From: Oscillospiraceae bacterium
GTDB taxonomy: Bacteria; Bacillota; Clostridia; Oscillospirales; CAG-272
NCBI GenBank assembly: GCA_015064125.1
Contig: SVSV01000009.1
Coordinates: forward strand, 1-32,049
DNA: 32,049 nucleotides
Direction: 5' to 3'
Shown here: piece after piece, positions 16,595-24,216 of the stretch
How positions within the stretch are numbered: position 1 is the stretch's first letter
How the letters are laid out: the number at the start of each line of letters is the position of its first letter
Made by a program: the position numbers and the translations under genes
Notes under the pieces: generated by a model
The model's database searches: none
What the model was told of the DNA's origin: nothing
Seen by the model: the letters and a program-made list of their open reading frames with translations, nothing else

Positions 16595-16936
16595 TTAGAT
16601 CTTTTCTTTAACCTTAGATGCTTTGCCCATACGGTCACGCAGATAGTAGAGCTTAGCGCGGCGAACCTTACCGACGCGAATGATCTCAACCTTTGCAACG
16701 TTGGGAGAATGAAGCGGGAAGGTCTTTTCAACACCTACACCGTAAGAAACGCGTCTGACGGTAAAGGTCTCGGAAATGCCGCCGCCATGCTTGGCGATAA
16801 CGGTGCCCTCGAAAAGCTGAATTCTCTCCTTGGTACCCTCAACGATCTTGTTGTGAATGCGAATGGTGTCACCAATGCGAATCACGGGTACCTCTGCCTT
16901 CAATTGCTCGTTTGTAAAAGCCTGAATCAAGTTCAT
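16595..16936 (-). CDS. rplS: 50S ribosomal protein L19
   Basis: A 113-residue ribosomal protein at the 30S-50S interface. Family marks are [53 protein letters not shown] and [12 protein letters not shown] (each recognisable in part). AAGGAGG lies 7 bases before the ATG. In many bacteria rplS follows rpsP-rimM-trmD. Here it is a single-gene unit with its own promoter, leader and terminator. Confidence 0.98.
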   Translation of the reverse strand: MNLIQAFTNEQLKAEVPVIRIGDTIRIHNKIVEGTKERIQLFEGTVIAKHGGGISETFTVRRVSYGVGVEKTFPLHSPNVAKVEIIRVGKVRRAKLYYLRDRMGKASKVKEKI

Positions 16937-17015
16937 TTGTGGCCTCCTTTAAGATCCGGATGTTCATGCAGAGCTGCGCAGCGGACCACCCTTAAATTCC
17001 GTGTAAACACACACG
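16937..17015 (-). promoter_or_regulatory. Structured 5' leader of rplS (possible L19 leader)
   Basis: About 80 bases lie between the predicted start of transcription and the ATG. TTTAAG (RNA from 16996) can pair with CTTAAA (to 16948), and TCCG with CGGA inside it, enclosing a GCAG/CTGC hairpin. The outer stem reaches the AAGGAGG ribosome site. Autoregulatory L19 leaders are known in Firmicutes. I cannot confirm that this matches that family. Confidence 0.4.
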
Positions 17016-17021
17016 CGTGAT

Positions 17022-17050
17022 ATTATACCACAATTATTTAGAAAATGCAA
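17022..17050 (-). promoter_or_regulatory. Sigma-A promoter of rplS
   Basis: Minus strand TTGCAT (17045-17050), 17-bp spacer, TATAAT (17022-17027). Confidence 0.82.
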
Positions 17051-17067
17051 GATGTTTTTTGCATTTT
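17042..17067. terminator. AT-rich hairpin after nhaC
   Basis: AAAATGCAA (17042-17050) pairs with TTGCATTTT (17059-17067), 12 bp beyond the nhaC stop. It could end nhaC transcription on the minus strand, although the U-run is inside the stem. On the plus strand a longer T-run follows but no gene precedes it. Its arm contains the rplS -35. Confidence 0.35.
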
Positions 17068-17078
17068 TTTAATTTTTT

Positions 17079-18710
17079 TCAAGCATTTGCCTTTCTTTTT
17101 GCCATAAATCTGATACCGAATACCGTACCGATCATCAAAACGATGGCAATGGGAAGCGAGAGCCACCAGTAAAGACCGACAGCCTGCATAAGGCCCGCGA
17201 TCACGTAGGACACGAAGGAAACGGCAGCAACTGTGATGGCATAGGGCAGCTGAGTGGAAACGTGCTCCACGTGATTGCACTGTGCACCTGCCGATGCCAT
17301 AATGGTGGTATCGGAGATGGGTGAGCAGTGGTCACCGCAAACGGCACCTGCAAGGCAAGCGGACATACCGATCACAGCAATCTCGGAGCCAAGGCCGCCA
17401 AAGGCCGCGGAAACAATGGGGATCAGAATACCGAACGTGCCCCAGGAGGTGCCCGTAGCAAAAGCAAGACCGCAAGCAATCAGGAAGATGATGGCAGGCA
17501 GGAAGAGCTTCAGAGCATCGGCGTTCTTCAGAAGATTTTCCACAAACACGTCAGAGCCAAGCAGCGAGGTCGTATTTTTGAGTGCGGTTGCCAGTGTAAG
17601 AATGAGGATCGCGGGCACCATTGCGATAAAGCCCTTCGGAATAGCCTCCATCGACTCCTTAAAGCTGATAAGGCGACGGGCCATCAGATAAATGATGATC
17701 ACGATCAGGGAAACAAGCGAGCCGAGCGGCAGGCCAACGGTAGCATCGGTGTTACCGAAGGCGCCGATCAGATCCCACTGATAATCGCCTGCGGTGAAGA
17801 AGCCACCCACATACATCAGAGCGACAACGCAGGAAACGATCAGCACGGCAATCGGAACGATCAGGTCAAACACGCGCGCACCGGCAGCACCTGCGGGCAG
17901 CCCCTCCACGTTCTCCTCAGATTCAATGGCACCAAGGTCGCCCTCGCTCATAGCCTTGAATTCAACACCCGACATCTTGCCGTAATCAAAGCCAAGCAGC
18001 GTGATGGTAATAAGGAAAACGATCGTAAGTAAGGAATAAAAGTTATAAGGAATTGCGAGGATAAAGTACTTGAGGCCCTCACCGTTGGCCACGTGCTCGG
18101 AAACGGCGGCAGCCCAGGAGGAAACGGGAGCGATCATGCAAATGGGGGCGGCGGTAGCATCAATGATGTAAGCAAGCTTCGCGCGCGAGATCTTATGCGT
18201 ATCGCAGACAGGCTTCATGACGCTACCAACAGTCAGACAGTTAAAGTAGTCGTCAACAAAGATCAAAACACCCAAAGCAAAGGTAGCAAGCAGTGCGCCC
18301 ACGCGGGTCTTCACGTGAGTCTGTGCCCATTTGCCGAAGGCTTGGGAGCCGCCTGCCTTATTGAGCAGAATAACTACGGCACCAAGAATGACGAGAAAGG
18401 CGAAAATGCCCGCGGTGCCCGAAACAGCCTCGATAATACCCGTATTTACAACGGTATCAATGGCCTTAACAGGCGAGAAATCGGCATAAAAGAGGCCGCC
18501 TGCCAGCACGCCGACAAACAGCGAGCTGAATACTTCCTTTGTGAAAAGCGCGAGGCAAATGGCGATGATCGGCGGCACGAGCGACATAAAGGTCGCGAAG
18601 TAGGGCGTGTCAGCATCAGCAGGAGCGGTACGCAGGGTAATGGCAAGCACGACCACAGCGATCACAGCCAGCGCCAGCACGACAAGATTAATGATCTGTC
18701 TTTTTTTCAT
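17079..18710 (-). CDS. NhaC-family Na+/H+ antiporter-like transporter
   Basis: A 543-residue polytopic membrane protein with about 12-13 hydrophobic segments. It has NhaC-family features: the first helix at 6-27, LVPPIIAICLALFTKEV, the FVDDYFNCLTVG segment, the ATAAPICMIAPVSSWAAA run and GDHCSPISDTTIMAS-like motifs near the end. Members exchange Na+ for H+; others move amino acids, including a proposed lysine transporter (LysW). I start at the ATG at 18710, with AAGGAG 6 bases upstream. Upstream readings to 18743 have no ribosome site. The gene has its own promoter and a leader that looks like a riboswitch with a terminator. Na+ and lysine are both candidate substrates. Confidence 0.88.
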   Translation of the reverse strand: MKKRQIINLVVLALAVIAVVVLAITLRTAPADADTPYFATFMSLVPPIIAICLALFTKEVFSSLFVGVLAGGLFYADFSPVKAIDTVVNTGIIEAVSGTAGIFAFLVILGAVVILLNKAGGSQAFGKWAQTHVKTRVGALLATFALGVLIFVDDYFNCLTVGSVMKPVCDTHKISRAKLAYIIDATAAPICMIAPVSSWAAAVSEHVANGEGLKYFILAIPYNFYSLLTIVFLITITLLGFDYGKMSGVEFKAMSEGDLGAIESEENVEGLPAGAAGARVFDLIVPIAVLIVSCVVALMYVGGFFTAGDYQWDLIGAFGNTDATVGLPLGSLVSLIVIIIYLMARRLISFKESMEAIPKGFIAMVPAILILTLATALKNTTSLLGSDVFVENLLKNADALKLFLPAIIFLIACGLAFATGTSWGTFGILIPIVSAAFGGLGSEIAVIGMSACLAGAVCGDHCSPISDTTIMASAGAQCNHVEHVSTQLPYAITVAAVSFVSYVIAGLMQAVGLYWWLSLPIAIVLMIGTVFGIRFMAKRKANA

Positions 18711-18739
18711 AATGACTCCTTCATTTTTGTTTTTGAGGC

Positions 18740-18775
18740 ACAAACAAAAATGCCGCGGCGCTCTGCCGCGGCATT
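18740..18775 (-). terminator. Leader terminator (attenuator) upstream of nhaC
   Basis: On the minus strand AATGCCGCGGC (18775-18765) pairs with GCCGCGGCATT (18759-18749), followed by TTTGTTTG. It lies after the promoter but 30 bp before the ATG, where a terminator makes sense only as a regulated attenuator. Confidence 0.82.
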
Positions 18776-18829
18776 TCGTACCGAAGCGAAGGCTTATCGC
18801 GCTACTTATATAAAGCTCGCACCTCTATC
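18776..18829 (-). promoter_or_regulatory. Riboswitch-like leader of nhaC (lysine-box-like 5' signature)
   Basis: The predicted transcript begins near 18829 and reads GATAGAGGTGCGAGCTTTA then TATAAGTAGCGCG. The GAGGTGCG...CTTTA...AGTA pattern matches the 5' strand of lysine riboswitches. It folds as GCG/CGC and CUU/AAG around an asymmetric AG/UAG loop, as in a loop-E motif. Only about 50 bases separate this from the attenuator, so the rest of a lysine aptamer (roughly 170 bases) is missing. Before an Na+/H+ antiporter, a short ion-sensing class such as Na+-I (DUF1646 motif) is a candidate. I could not compare with its consensus. Confidence 0.6.
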
Positions 18830-18835
18830 ACAGCC

Positions 18836-18864
18836 ATTATAAAACAATAAGAAGGAAAAGTCAA
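18836..18864 (-). promoter_or_regulatory. Sigma-A promoter of nhaC
   Basis: Minus strand TTGACT (18859-18864), 17-bp spacer, TATAAT (18836-18841). The -35 overlaps the last codons of the upstream flippase gene (stop at 18861). Confidence 0.85.
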
Positions 18865-20288
18865 GAACGGTTTTTATATTTTTGGTAATTTTTCAACAAA
18901 AAACGCCATTTTTCCAAGAGAATATCAAACACCGCCCTTCCCTCACGCCAAAACGGCAAGACCGAAAGCAACGCCGACAGCAGGCTGATGCGCAGTGCTC
19001 CCACACAAACACACGTTGCTGTCAGCAATAACAGGAAAAGTGACACGGCGCCCTTACCAAAATACCGTGGGAAGTGCAAAAACGTTGCAGTATGGCACGC
19101 GCGGAGCAAAAATACAGCAAAATACGCAACAAGCGTCGCCAGCGCCGCCCCCATTGCGCCAAGCCTCGGTATGAGCAGGAAATTGAACAAAAGATTCACG
19201 CCCGATCCAAGCATAGAGCTAAAAAAGGAAGGCAAAGAGCGAAGAGTCGCTTGATAAGCCGTTCCAAAAAAACCGGAAAGTGAGGAAAAAAGCGCCGCCA
19301 GCACCAAAAAAGGCACAAATTTCACAGCCTCACGGTAAGCAGGTGCAAACAGCACGCTAACAAGTGGCACACAAAGCACGAGCAGTGCCGCCGCGCCCAA
19401 TACCGATACAGGCAGTAGCATACGATATATACGGGCAAAATGCGCGGTGCGTGCTTCCCTCTCGCTTACCTGCAGGGCGCTGTATTGCCACGCCTCCAAA
19501 AACACCCCCAGCAAAAAGCTGAAAAGTGCGGGGATCCTTGCAGCGGCAGCATAAAGCCCTGTCTGCTCGAGTGAATGATAATGAAGAATAAAATAACGGT
19601 CAGAAAGTGACATCAGCCACCAAAAGGCTGCACCCGGTATCAGAGGCAGACCGTAGAAAAGCATTTTTTTAAGCACGCGGCATGACACAGCGCTCAGCGC
19701 GATCGCCTCCCACGGGCGCAAATAGCAGAGTAAAAACACACTTGCCGCAGCATCGGAAAGAATAATTCCAAGCAAATACCCGCGCGCACCAAGCCCGAGG
19801 CTGACAATAAAGAATATCTGCAAAGAAAGACTGCAAAGCGCCGTCAAGGGCTGCAGGAATGCATAAACCGTATAAGCGCCCGTAGCACGCAAATACTGTG
19901 TCAAAACACCGTGCAGCGATGCGATCAGCACGTAAAATAACAAATAAAAACGATAGACGTTCAGCACGGGCCAAAAGCGCAAAAGCGGCAGGAGCAACAA
20001 AAACACAGCACTCCCCACCGCTACCAGCACCGCCGCCGTCGAAGCGACTGCGCGCCGCTCGGTATCACCTGCCCCCACAAAAAAGCGAAACAGCGATGGC
20101 CCTGCATGTAAGGTCACAAACGGTAAAAGCAGAACCGCAGTGCTCACCACAAGATCAGCGGCACCGAAATCCTCAGGTGAGAGGGCTGCCGTATAAAAGG
20201 GCATGAGTAAAAAGGTGACAGCCTTTGAAGCAGCCGCCGACACCCCAAGCAAAACCGTATGAAAAAACAAACCGCATTTTTCTTTCAT
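18861..20288 (-). CDS. Wzx-type oligosaccharide flippase (MOP superfamily)
   Basis: A 475-residue integral membrane protein with about 12-14 hydrophobic segments, opening with FHTVLLGVSAAASKAVTFLLMPFYTAALSPEDFGAADL (first part is the Wzx/RfbX-type pattern) and carrying LRATGAYTVY and SDRYFILHYHSLEQTGLY. Such proteins flip lipid-linked glycans across the membrane. I use the ATG at 20288 (MKEKCGLFF) because GGGGGTGAG lies before it. A frame open to 20390 would include the sigG terminator hairpin. No glycosyltransferase genes are near, so the substrate is unknown. It is unrelated at sequence level to the SpoVB-like flippase at 12925 beyond the superfamily fold. Confidence 0.86.
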   Translation of the reverse strand: MKEKCGLFFHTVLLGVSAAASKAVTFLLMPFYTAALSPEDFGAADLVVSTAVLLLPFVTLHAGPSLFRFFVGAGDTERRAVASTAAVLVAVGSAVFLLLLPLLRFWPVLNVYRFYLLFYVLIASLHGVLTQYLRATGAYTVYAFLQPLTALCSLSLQIFFIVSLGLGARGYLLGIILSDAAASVFLLCYLRPWEAIALSAVSCRVLKKMLFYGLPLIPGAAFWWLMSLSDRYFILHYHSLEQTGLYAAAARIPALFSFLLGVFLEAWQYSALQVSEREARTAHFARIYRMLLPVSVLGAAALLVLCVPLVSVLFAPAYREAVKFVPFLVLAALFSSLSGFFGTAYQATLRSLPSFFSSMLGSGVNLLFNFLLIPRLGAMGAALATLVAYFAVFLLRACHTATFLHFPRYFGKGAVSLFLLLLTATCVCVGALRISLLSALLSVLPFWREGRAVFDILLEKWRFLLKNYQKYKNRS

Positions 20289-20347
20289 ATACTCACCCCC
20301 ACGTTTAGCATTGCACGAAGCAAGGGCGGGCAATCTGACACCTTTTT

Positions 20348-20387
20348 GCAAAATCGGGCAATGCGACCACTCCGCCGCATTGCCCGA
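20348..20387 (-). terminator. Terminator of sigG
   Basis: A 12-bp perfect stem TCGGGCAATGCG/CGCATTGCCCGA (20354-20365 with 20376-20387) is followed on the minus strand by TTTTGC. It lies about 70 bp after the sigG stop. The stretch between (20388-20458) is AT-rich and shows no gene. Confidence 0.65.
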
Positions 20388-20458
20388 CATAGCACAACTT
20401 GTTTTTATATATAAAAAGACATATTTTATCTATTTTTAAAAATTCAAGTGGTTTTGTA

Positions 20459-21232
20459 TTAAATTTCTTTGCGCATACGCTCAAGCGCCCCTTTCTCAAG
20501 GCGGCTGACCTGTGCTTGTGAAATACCAATGCTCTCGGCGATCTCCATTTGGGTTTTACCGTGATAAAAGCGCATTTCAATGATACGCTTTTCACGCTCA
20601 CTGAGCTTTTTCATAGCATCTGCCAAGGCCACGTGCTCAAGCCAATGCTCCTCCTGCGCTGAGGTATCGCTCAGCTGATCCATCACGTAAATGGCGTCCC
20701 CGCTTTCGTTATAGACGGGCTCGTAGAGCGAAATAGGCTCAACGATAGCTTCCATCGCCTGCTGCAGCGCCTCTCGCGGCACGCTCAGCTTTTTTGCTAT
20801 TTCATCAATGCTCGGCTCGCACTCCTTTTCTCTTGTCAGCTCCTCCCTTGCCTGCAAGGCGCGGTAAGCAAGATCACGTACCGAACGGCTGATACGAATA
20901 GAATTATTATCCCTGATATACCGTCGGATCTCACCGATGATCATCGGCACGGCATAGGTGGAAAATTTAACGTCAAGCTCGGTGTTGAAATTATCCACCG
21001 CCTTAATAAGTCCAATACACCCTACCTGAAACAGGTCATCAGGATTTTCGCGCCTGCCCGAAAAGCGCTGAATGATCGAAAGCACCAAGCGAAGATTCCC
21101 GTAGATCAGCTCATCGCGTGCGGCGCTGTCCCCCGCCTTCATCTTATCTAAAAGCAATCGCTTTTCCTCATCTGTAAGCGTCTTTAGATCCGAGGTGTTG
21201 ATTCCGCATATTTCTACCTTGTTTTTATACAT
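20459..21232 (-). CDS. sigG: RNA polymerase forespore sigma factor SigG
   Basis: A 257-residue sigma-70-family protein with the SigG-specific N-terminus MYKNKVEICGINTSDLK. Region 2 contains NLRLVLSIIQRF and DDLFQVGCIGLIKAVDNF. Region 2.4 to 3 contains RDNNSIRISRSVRDLAY, and region 4 has REKRIIEMRFYHGKTQMEIAESIGISQAQVSRLEK in parts. SigG directs late gene expression in the forespore. Length matches B. subtilis SigG (260). AAGGGGAG precedes the ATG and a sigma-F/G-type promoter lies just upstream. The usual neighbours spoIIGA and sigE are not in the window. Confidence 0.96.
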   Translation of the reverse strand: MYKNKVEICGINTSDLKTLTDEEKRLLLDKMKAGDSAARDELIYGNLRLVLSIIQRFSGRRENPDDLFQVGCIGLIKAVDNFNTELDVKFSTYAVPMIIGEIRRYIRDNNSIRISRSVRDLAYRALQAREELTREKECEPSIDEIAKKLSVPREALQQAMEAIVEPISLYEPVYNESGDAIYVMDQLSDTSAQEEHWLEHVALADAMKKLSEREKRIIEMRFYHGKTQMEIAESIGISQAQVSRLEKGALERMRKEI

Positions 21233-21259
21233 TTTACTCCCCTTTAATGGCGTAATAAA

Positions 21260-21288
21260 ATTATTGCCGAGGGGAATTTTTGTTATGC
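21260..21288 (-). promoter_or_regulatory. Sigma-F/sigma-G-type promoter of sigG
   Basis: Minus strand GCATA (21284-21288), 15-bp spacer, GGCAATAAT (21260-21268). This fits the forespore consensus (GCATA, 15 bp, GGnnAnAnT). sigG is transcribed by sigma-F and then by itself in Bacillus. Confidence 0.8.
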
Positions 21289-21326
21289 AGCTTTCGTGAT
21301 TTGTAAAAAATGGTTTTTAGAGAAAA

Positions 21327-21360
21327 GGGGCTGTCTCAAATTTGCATTTGAGACAGCCCC
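21327..21360. terminator. Perfect 15-bp hairpin at the edge of the repeat
   Basis: GGGGCTGTCTCAAAT (21327-21341) pairs with its exact complement (21346-21360) around TTGC. On the minus strand it is followed by TTTTCTCT, so it may stop transcription coming from 22627 before it reaches sigG. Confidence 0.55.
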
Positions 21361-21820
21361 GAAGTCAAGGGGATAAGCGAGAAGCGTTCATCCCAAGGCG
21401 TGAGGCGTACTTTGTACGTCGAGCCTTGGGAGGGGCGGTAGAAAAAGTCCGCTTTAAAATGGAAGAATTTCGAAGAAATTCAACCTATTTTCTTACATAA
21501 CTCTCTCATTTGCTCTTTTTATGGGTAAATGAGATTTTTTCTTTATCCCGCGGACTTTTTCGATCGCGCCAAATATGACAGCCCCGAAGTCAAGGGGGTG
21601 GTCAGATTTAGGCGAGAAGCGTTCATCCCAAGGCGTGAGGCGTACTTTGTACGTCGAGCCTTGGGAGGGTCGGTAGAAAAAGTCCGCTTTAAAATGGAAG
21701 AATTTCGAAGAAATTCAACCTATTTTCTTACATAACTCTCTCATTTGCTCTTTTTATGGGTAAATGAGATTTTTTCTTTATTCCGCGGACTTTTCCGGTC
21801 GCGCCAAATATGACAGCCCC
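21327..21820. repeat. Tandemly duplicated palindrome-rich repeat element
   Basis: This gene-free stretch holds two direct copies of a 209-bp core (21377-21585 and 21612-21820) that differ at four positions by my reading. Each copy has three foldable parts. TCCCAAGGC pairs with GCCTTGGGA (21391-21399/21423-21431; 21626-21634/21658-21666). GAAAAAGTCCGC pairs with GCGGACTTTTTC (21441-21452/21550-21561 in copy 1). CTCATTT pairs with AAATGAG before a T-run. The whole block is bounded by GGGGCTGTC (21327) and its complement GACAGCCCC (to 21820). It resembles a MITE-like or REP-like non-autonomous element. No transposase or target duplication was seen. Confidence 0.8.
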
Positions 21821-21826
21821 CTCACG

Positions 21827-22627
21827 TTATTGGGCGATTTTTTTCACAAGCTCGACAGTTCCCTGATAGCGCACCTCGTCGGCATTGTTGCCGAAGATCC
21901 CGGGTCTTAACAGGCAGATCACGGCATCCTCAGGGAGATTGTTGCGAATGGCACTGTTATCGCGCCACAAGGGAGTTTCAGAAAGCCTGATGCCGTAGCA
22001 GGCTGTGGTGCCGTCCTCACGAGTGGTTATGATAGCACCTGTGGGGAGAGCTTCAAAAATCTCTTGAAAATCAACAAGCACAGCGCGACCGCTGCTATAC
22101 TCCGCGGCGATCCAGGGCGATACCAGCATCAGGGCGGCGTCTCCTGTTGTCAAATACTGCGAAAAGGCCTGATAGGCCTGCGTGCTTTGATAACGGTCTA
22201 TTGTCACACCGTTTGGCTGTCCGTTTTCATCCACACGATCTTGAAGGGCCTTGATCTCCTCCTCGGAATACACGGTATAATGGCGCAGAGTGATATCCTT
22301 TTTGCCGTTGCCGTTGTAATCATCGGTAAGATACGTGGCAAGACAGTTCATCACGTCGCGTTGCCCTGCCTCGTTAGTCACATAGCCGTAAGGACCTGCG
22401 GTGATCATCACGATATCACCCTCCTCCTCGCGGCCGCACATCTGGGCAATGCAGACCGTCAGCACAATAACCACCGCCAGCGCGGCAATAACGGCCCATT
22501 TGTGATGATACCAAAAATTATCGAGCCAGCGATATACCCTACCGTGCTCCCTTTCGGGGCGCTTAGGGCCCCGAGCGCCGAGGCTGATCTCGCGCTCTTG
22601 TAGCTTTTCGTATTTATTTTCTTCCAT
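21827..22627 (-). CDS. Membrane-anchored extracytoplasmic protein of unknown function
   Basis: I do not recognise a family for this 266-residue protein. It has a charged cytoplasmic head (1-43), one hydrophobic helix (about 44-63, WAVIAALAVVIVLTVCIAQM) and an outside domain of about 200 residues. Residues 103-111 (DYNGNGKKD) match a calcium-binding DxNxNGxxD loop as in dockerin or EF-hand-like sites. The later part (GDAALMLVSPWIA, AVLVDFQEIFEALP, YGIRLSETPLW) faintly recalls extracellular solute-binding proteins, but this is only an impression. AAGGAG precedes the ATG directly behind the lysS terminator, so it appears to depend on readthrough. It is followed by the repeat element. Confidence 0.85.
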   Translation of the reverse strand: MEENKYEKLQEREISLGARGPKRPEREHGRVYRWLDNFWYHHKWAVIAALAVVIVLTVCIAQMCGREEEGDIVMITAGPYGYVTNEAGQRDVMNCLATYLTDDYNGNGKKDITLRHYTVYSEEEIKALQDRVDENGQPNGVTIDRYQSTQAYQAFSQYLTTGDAALMLVSPWIAAEYSSGRAVLVDFQEIFEALPTGAIITTREDGTTACYGIRLSETPLWRDNSAIRNNLPEDAVICLLRPGIFGNNADEVRYQGTVELVKKIAQ

Positions 22628-22638
22628 TTTAGCTCCTT

Positions 22639-22671
22639 AAAAAGGGACTGCAAGCCATTTCTTGCAGTCCC
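22639..22671 (-). terminator. Terminator of lysS
   Basis: An 11-bp perfect stem (22644-22654 with 22661-22671) is followed on the minus strand by TTTTT, which runs directly into the AAGGAG ribosome site of the next gene. Confidence 0.88.
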
Positions 22672-22678
22672 AAAAAGA

Positions 22679-24202
22679 TCAATCTACGGGCTTCATCGTC
22701 GGGAACAGCAGCACGTCACGGATAGACGGGCTATCGGTGAGAAGCATCACCAAACGGTCAACACCAAAGCCAAGGCCGCCCGTGGGGGGCAGACCGTACT
22801 CAAGAGCGGTCACATAATCGTAATCGACCTGTGCGCGGCACTTGGGGTCAAGGGCCTTGCGCTCGGCGACCTGACGCTCAAAGCGCTCCTTTTGGTCGAT
22901 GGGATCGTTAAGCTCCGAGAAGGCATTGCCAAACTCAGTGGCATTGATAAAGTATTCAAAGCGCTCGGTATAAGCGGGGTCCTCGGGCTTGCGCTTGGCA
23001 AGAGGGCTGATCTCCACGGGATAATCATAAATAAAGGTGGGCTGGATCAGCTTGTCCTCAACAAAGGCATCAAAGAACTCAGCAAGGATAGCACCCTTGG
23101 TGGGCACCTCGGGCAGATCCACGTGATGCGCCTTTGCGGTGGCAATGGCCTCCTCGTCGCTCGAGATCTCGTTAAAGTCAACGCCGCTGTATTTCTTCAC
23201 CGCCTCAAGCATCGTCATGCGCTCCCAATGGCCGAGATCGATCTCATGGCCGCAGTAAGGGATCACAAGGCTGCCGCAGACGTTTTGTGCCACGGTGCGC
23301 ATCATTTCCTCTACCAGATCCATCAATGCATGATAGTCGGTATAGGCCTGATAAAGCTCAATACTGGTAAATTCGGGGTTGTGCTTGGGGTCCATGCCCT
23401 CGTTTCGGAAAATACGGCCAACCTCATACACGCGGTCCATGCCACCCACGATCAGGCGCTTTAAGTAAAGCTCGGTCTCAATGCGAAGCACCATATCCAT
23501 ATCCAGCGTATTGTGGTGCGTCATAAAGGGGCGGGCAGAGGCGCCGATCTCAAAGGGCGTAAGAATGGGGGTATCCACCTCAAGAAAGCCCTTGCTGTCA
23601 AGGAAAGCTCGCAGCTCGCGCAGGATCATGCTGCGCTTCACAAACGTATCCTTCACCTCGGGATTGACGATCAGGTCAACATAACGCTGACGGTAACGCA
23701 TCTCCTGGTCCTTCAGACCGTGGAATTTCTCAGGCAAGGGCAGCAGGCTCTTGGCAAGGAGGACCACCTCTGTGCAGCGCACGCTGATCTCACCCATTTT
23801 GGTGCGGAAAACAGTGCCCTTAATACCGATGATATCACCGATATCCATCTTTTTGAAGCCTGCATAAGGCTCTTCGCCAATGACATCACGGCGCACGTAG
23901 ATCTGAATATCACCCTTATCGTCACGCAAGTGTGCAAAGCTGGCCTTACCCATCACGCGCTTGGTCATCATACGGCCTGCAAGGCATACGACAACATCAG
24001 TCTCTGCCTCAGCCTCAAGGTCGGCAAAGCGGGTCTTGATATCCTTAGAATAGCTGTCCTGGGGATATTTGGTGATCTGAAAGGGGTCGGCACCCGCCTC
24101 ACGCAGAGCAGCCAGCTTTTCGCGGCGCACGCGCAAAATATCACCTAAATTGGCTTCCCCCTCGGCGGTCTCGGCCGCCCCGTTTCTCTTTTCTTCTGCC
24201 AT
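22679..24202 (-). CDS. lysS: Lysyl-tRNA synthetase, class II
   Basis: A 507-residue enzyme that charges tRNA-Lys. The N-terminal OB-fold anticodon domain (about 70-160) is followed by motif 2 (VYEVGRIFRNEGMDPKHNPEFT in part) and motif 3 (GLGFGVDRLVMLL) with the end DVLLFPTMKP. A short Ala/Glu-rich extension of about 20 residues precedes the usual start. AGAGG precedes the ATG. It follows greA by 14 bp, a common Firmicute pair. Confidence 0.97.
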   Translation of the reverse strand: MAEEKRNGAAETAEGEANLGDILRVRREKLAALREAGADPFQITKYPQDSYSKDIKTRFADLEAEAETDVVVCLAGRMMTKRVMGKASFAHLRDDKGDIQIYVRRDVIGEEPYAGFKKMDIGDIIGIKGTVFRTKMGEISVRCTEVVLLAKSLLPLPEKFHGLKDQEMRYRQRYVDLIVNPEVKDTFVKRSMILRELRAFLDSKGFLEVDTPILTPFEIGASARPFMTHHNTLDMDMVLRIETELYLKRLIVGGMDRVYEVGRIFRNEGMDPKHNPEFTSIELYQAYTDYHALMDLVEEMMRTVAQNVCGSLVIPYCGHEIDLGHWERMTMLEAVKKYSGVDFNEISSDEEAIATAKAHHVDLPEVPTKGAILAEFFDAFVEDKLIQPTFIYDYPVEISPLAKRKPEDPAYTERFEYFINATEFGNAFSELNDPIDQKERFERQVAERKALDPKCRAQVDYDYVTALEYGLPPTGGLGFGVDRLVMLLTDSPSIRDVLLFPTMKPVD

Positions 24203-24216
24203 ATTAAAACCTCTGA

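Noticed and set aside
14602-16734. A 710-codon open frame on the minus strand across pckG
   Set aside because: It is antisense to a clear PEPCK, has no family signature or ribosome site, and arises from the strong codon bias of pckG.
18776-18829. A complete lysine riboswitch
   Set aside because: Only the 5' strand motif is present. About 50 bases separate it from the terminator, so the other helices cannot fit.
21529-21735. A 68-codon open frame in the repeat
   Set aside because: It crosses the junction of the two repeat copies and runs through their hairpins, with no ribosome site.
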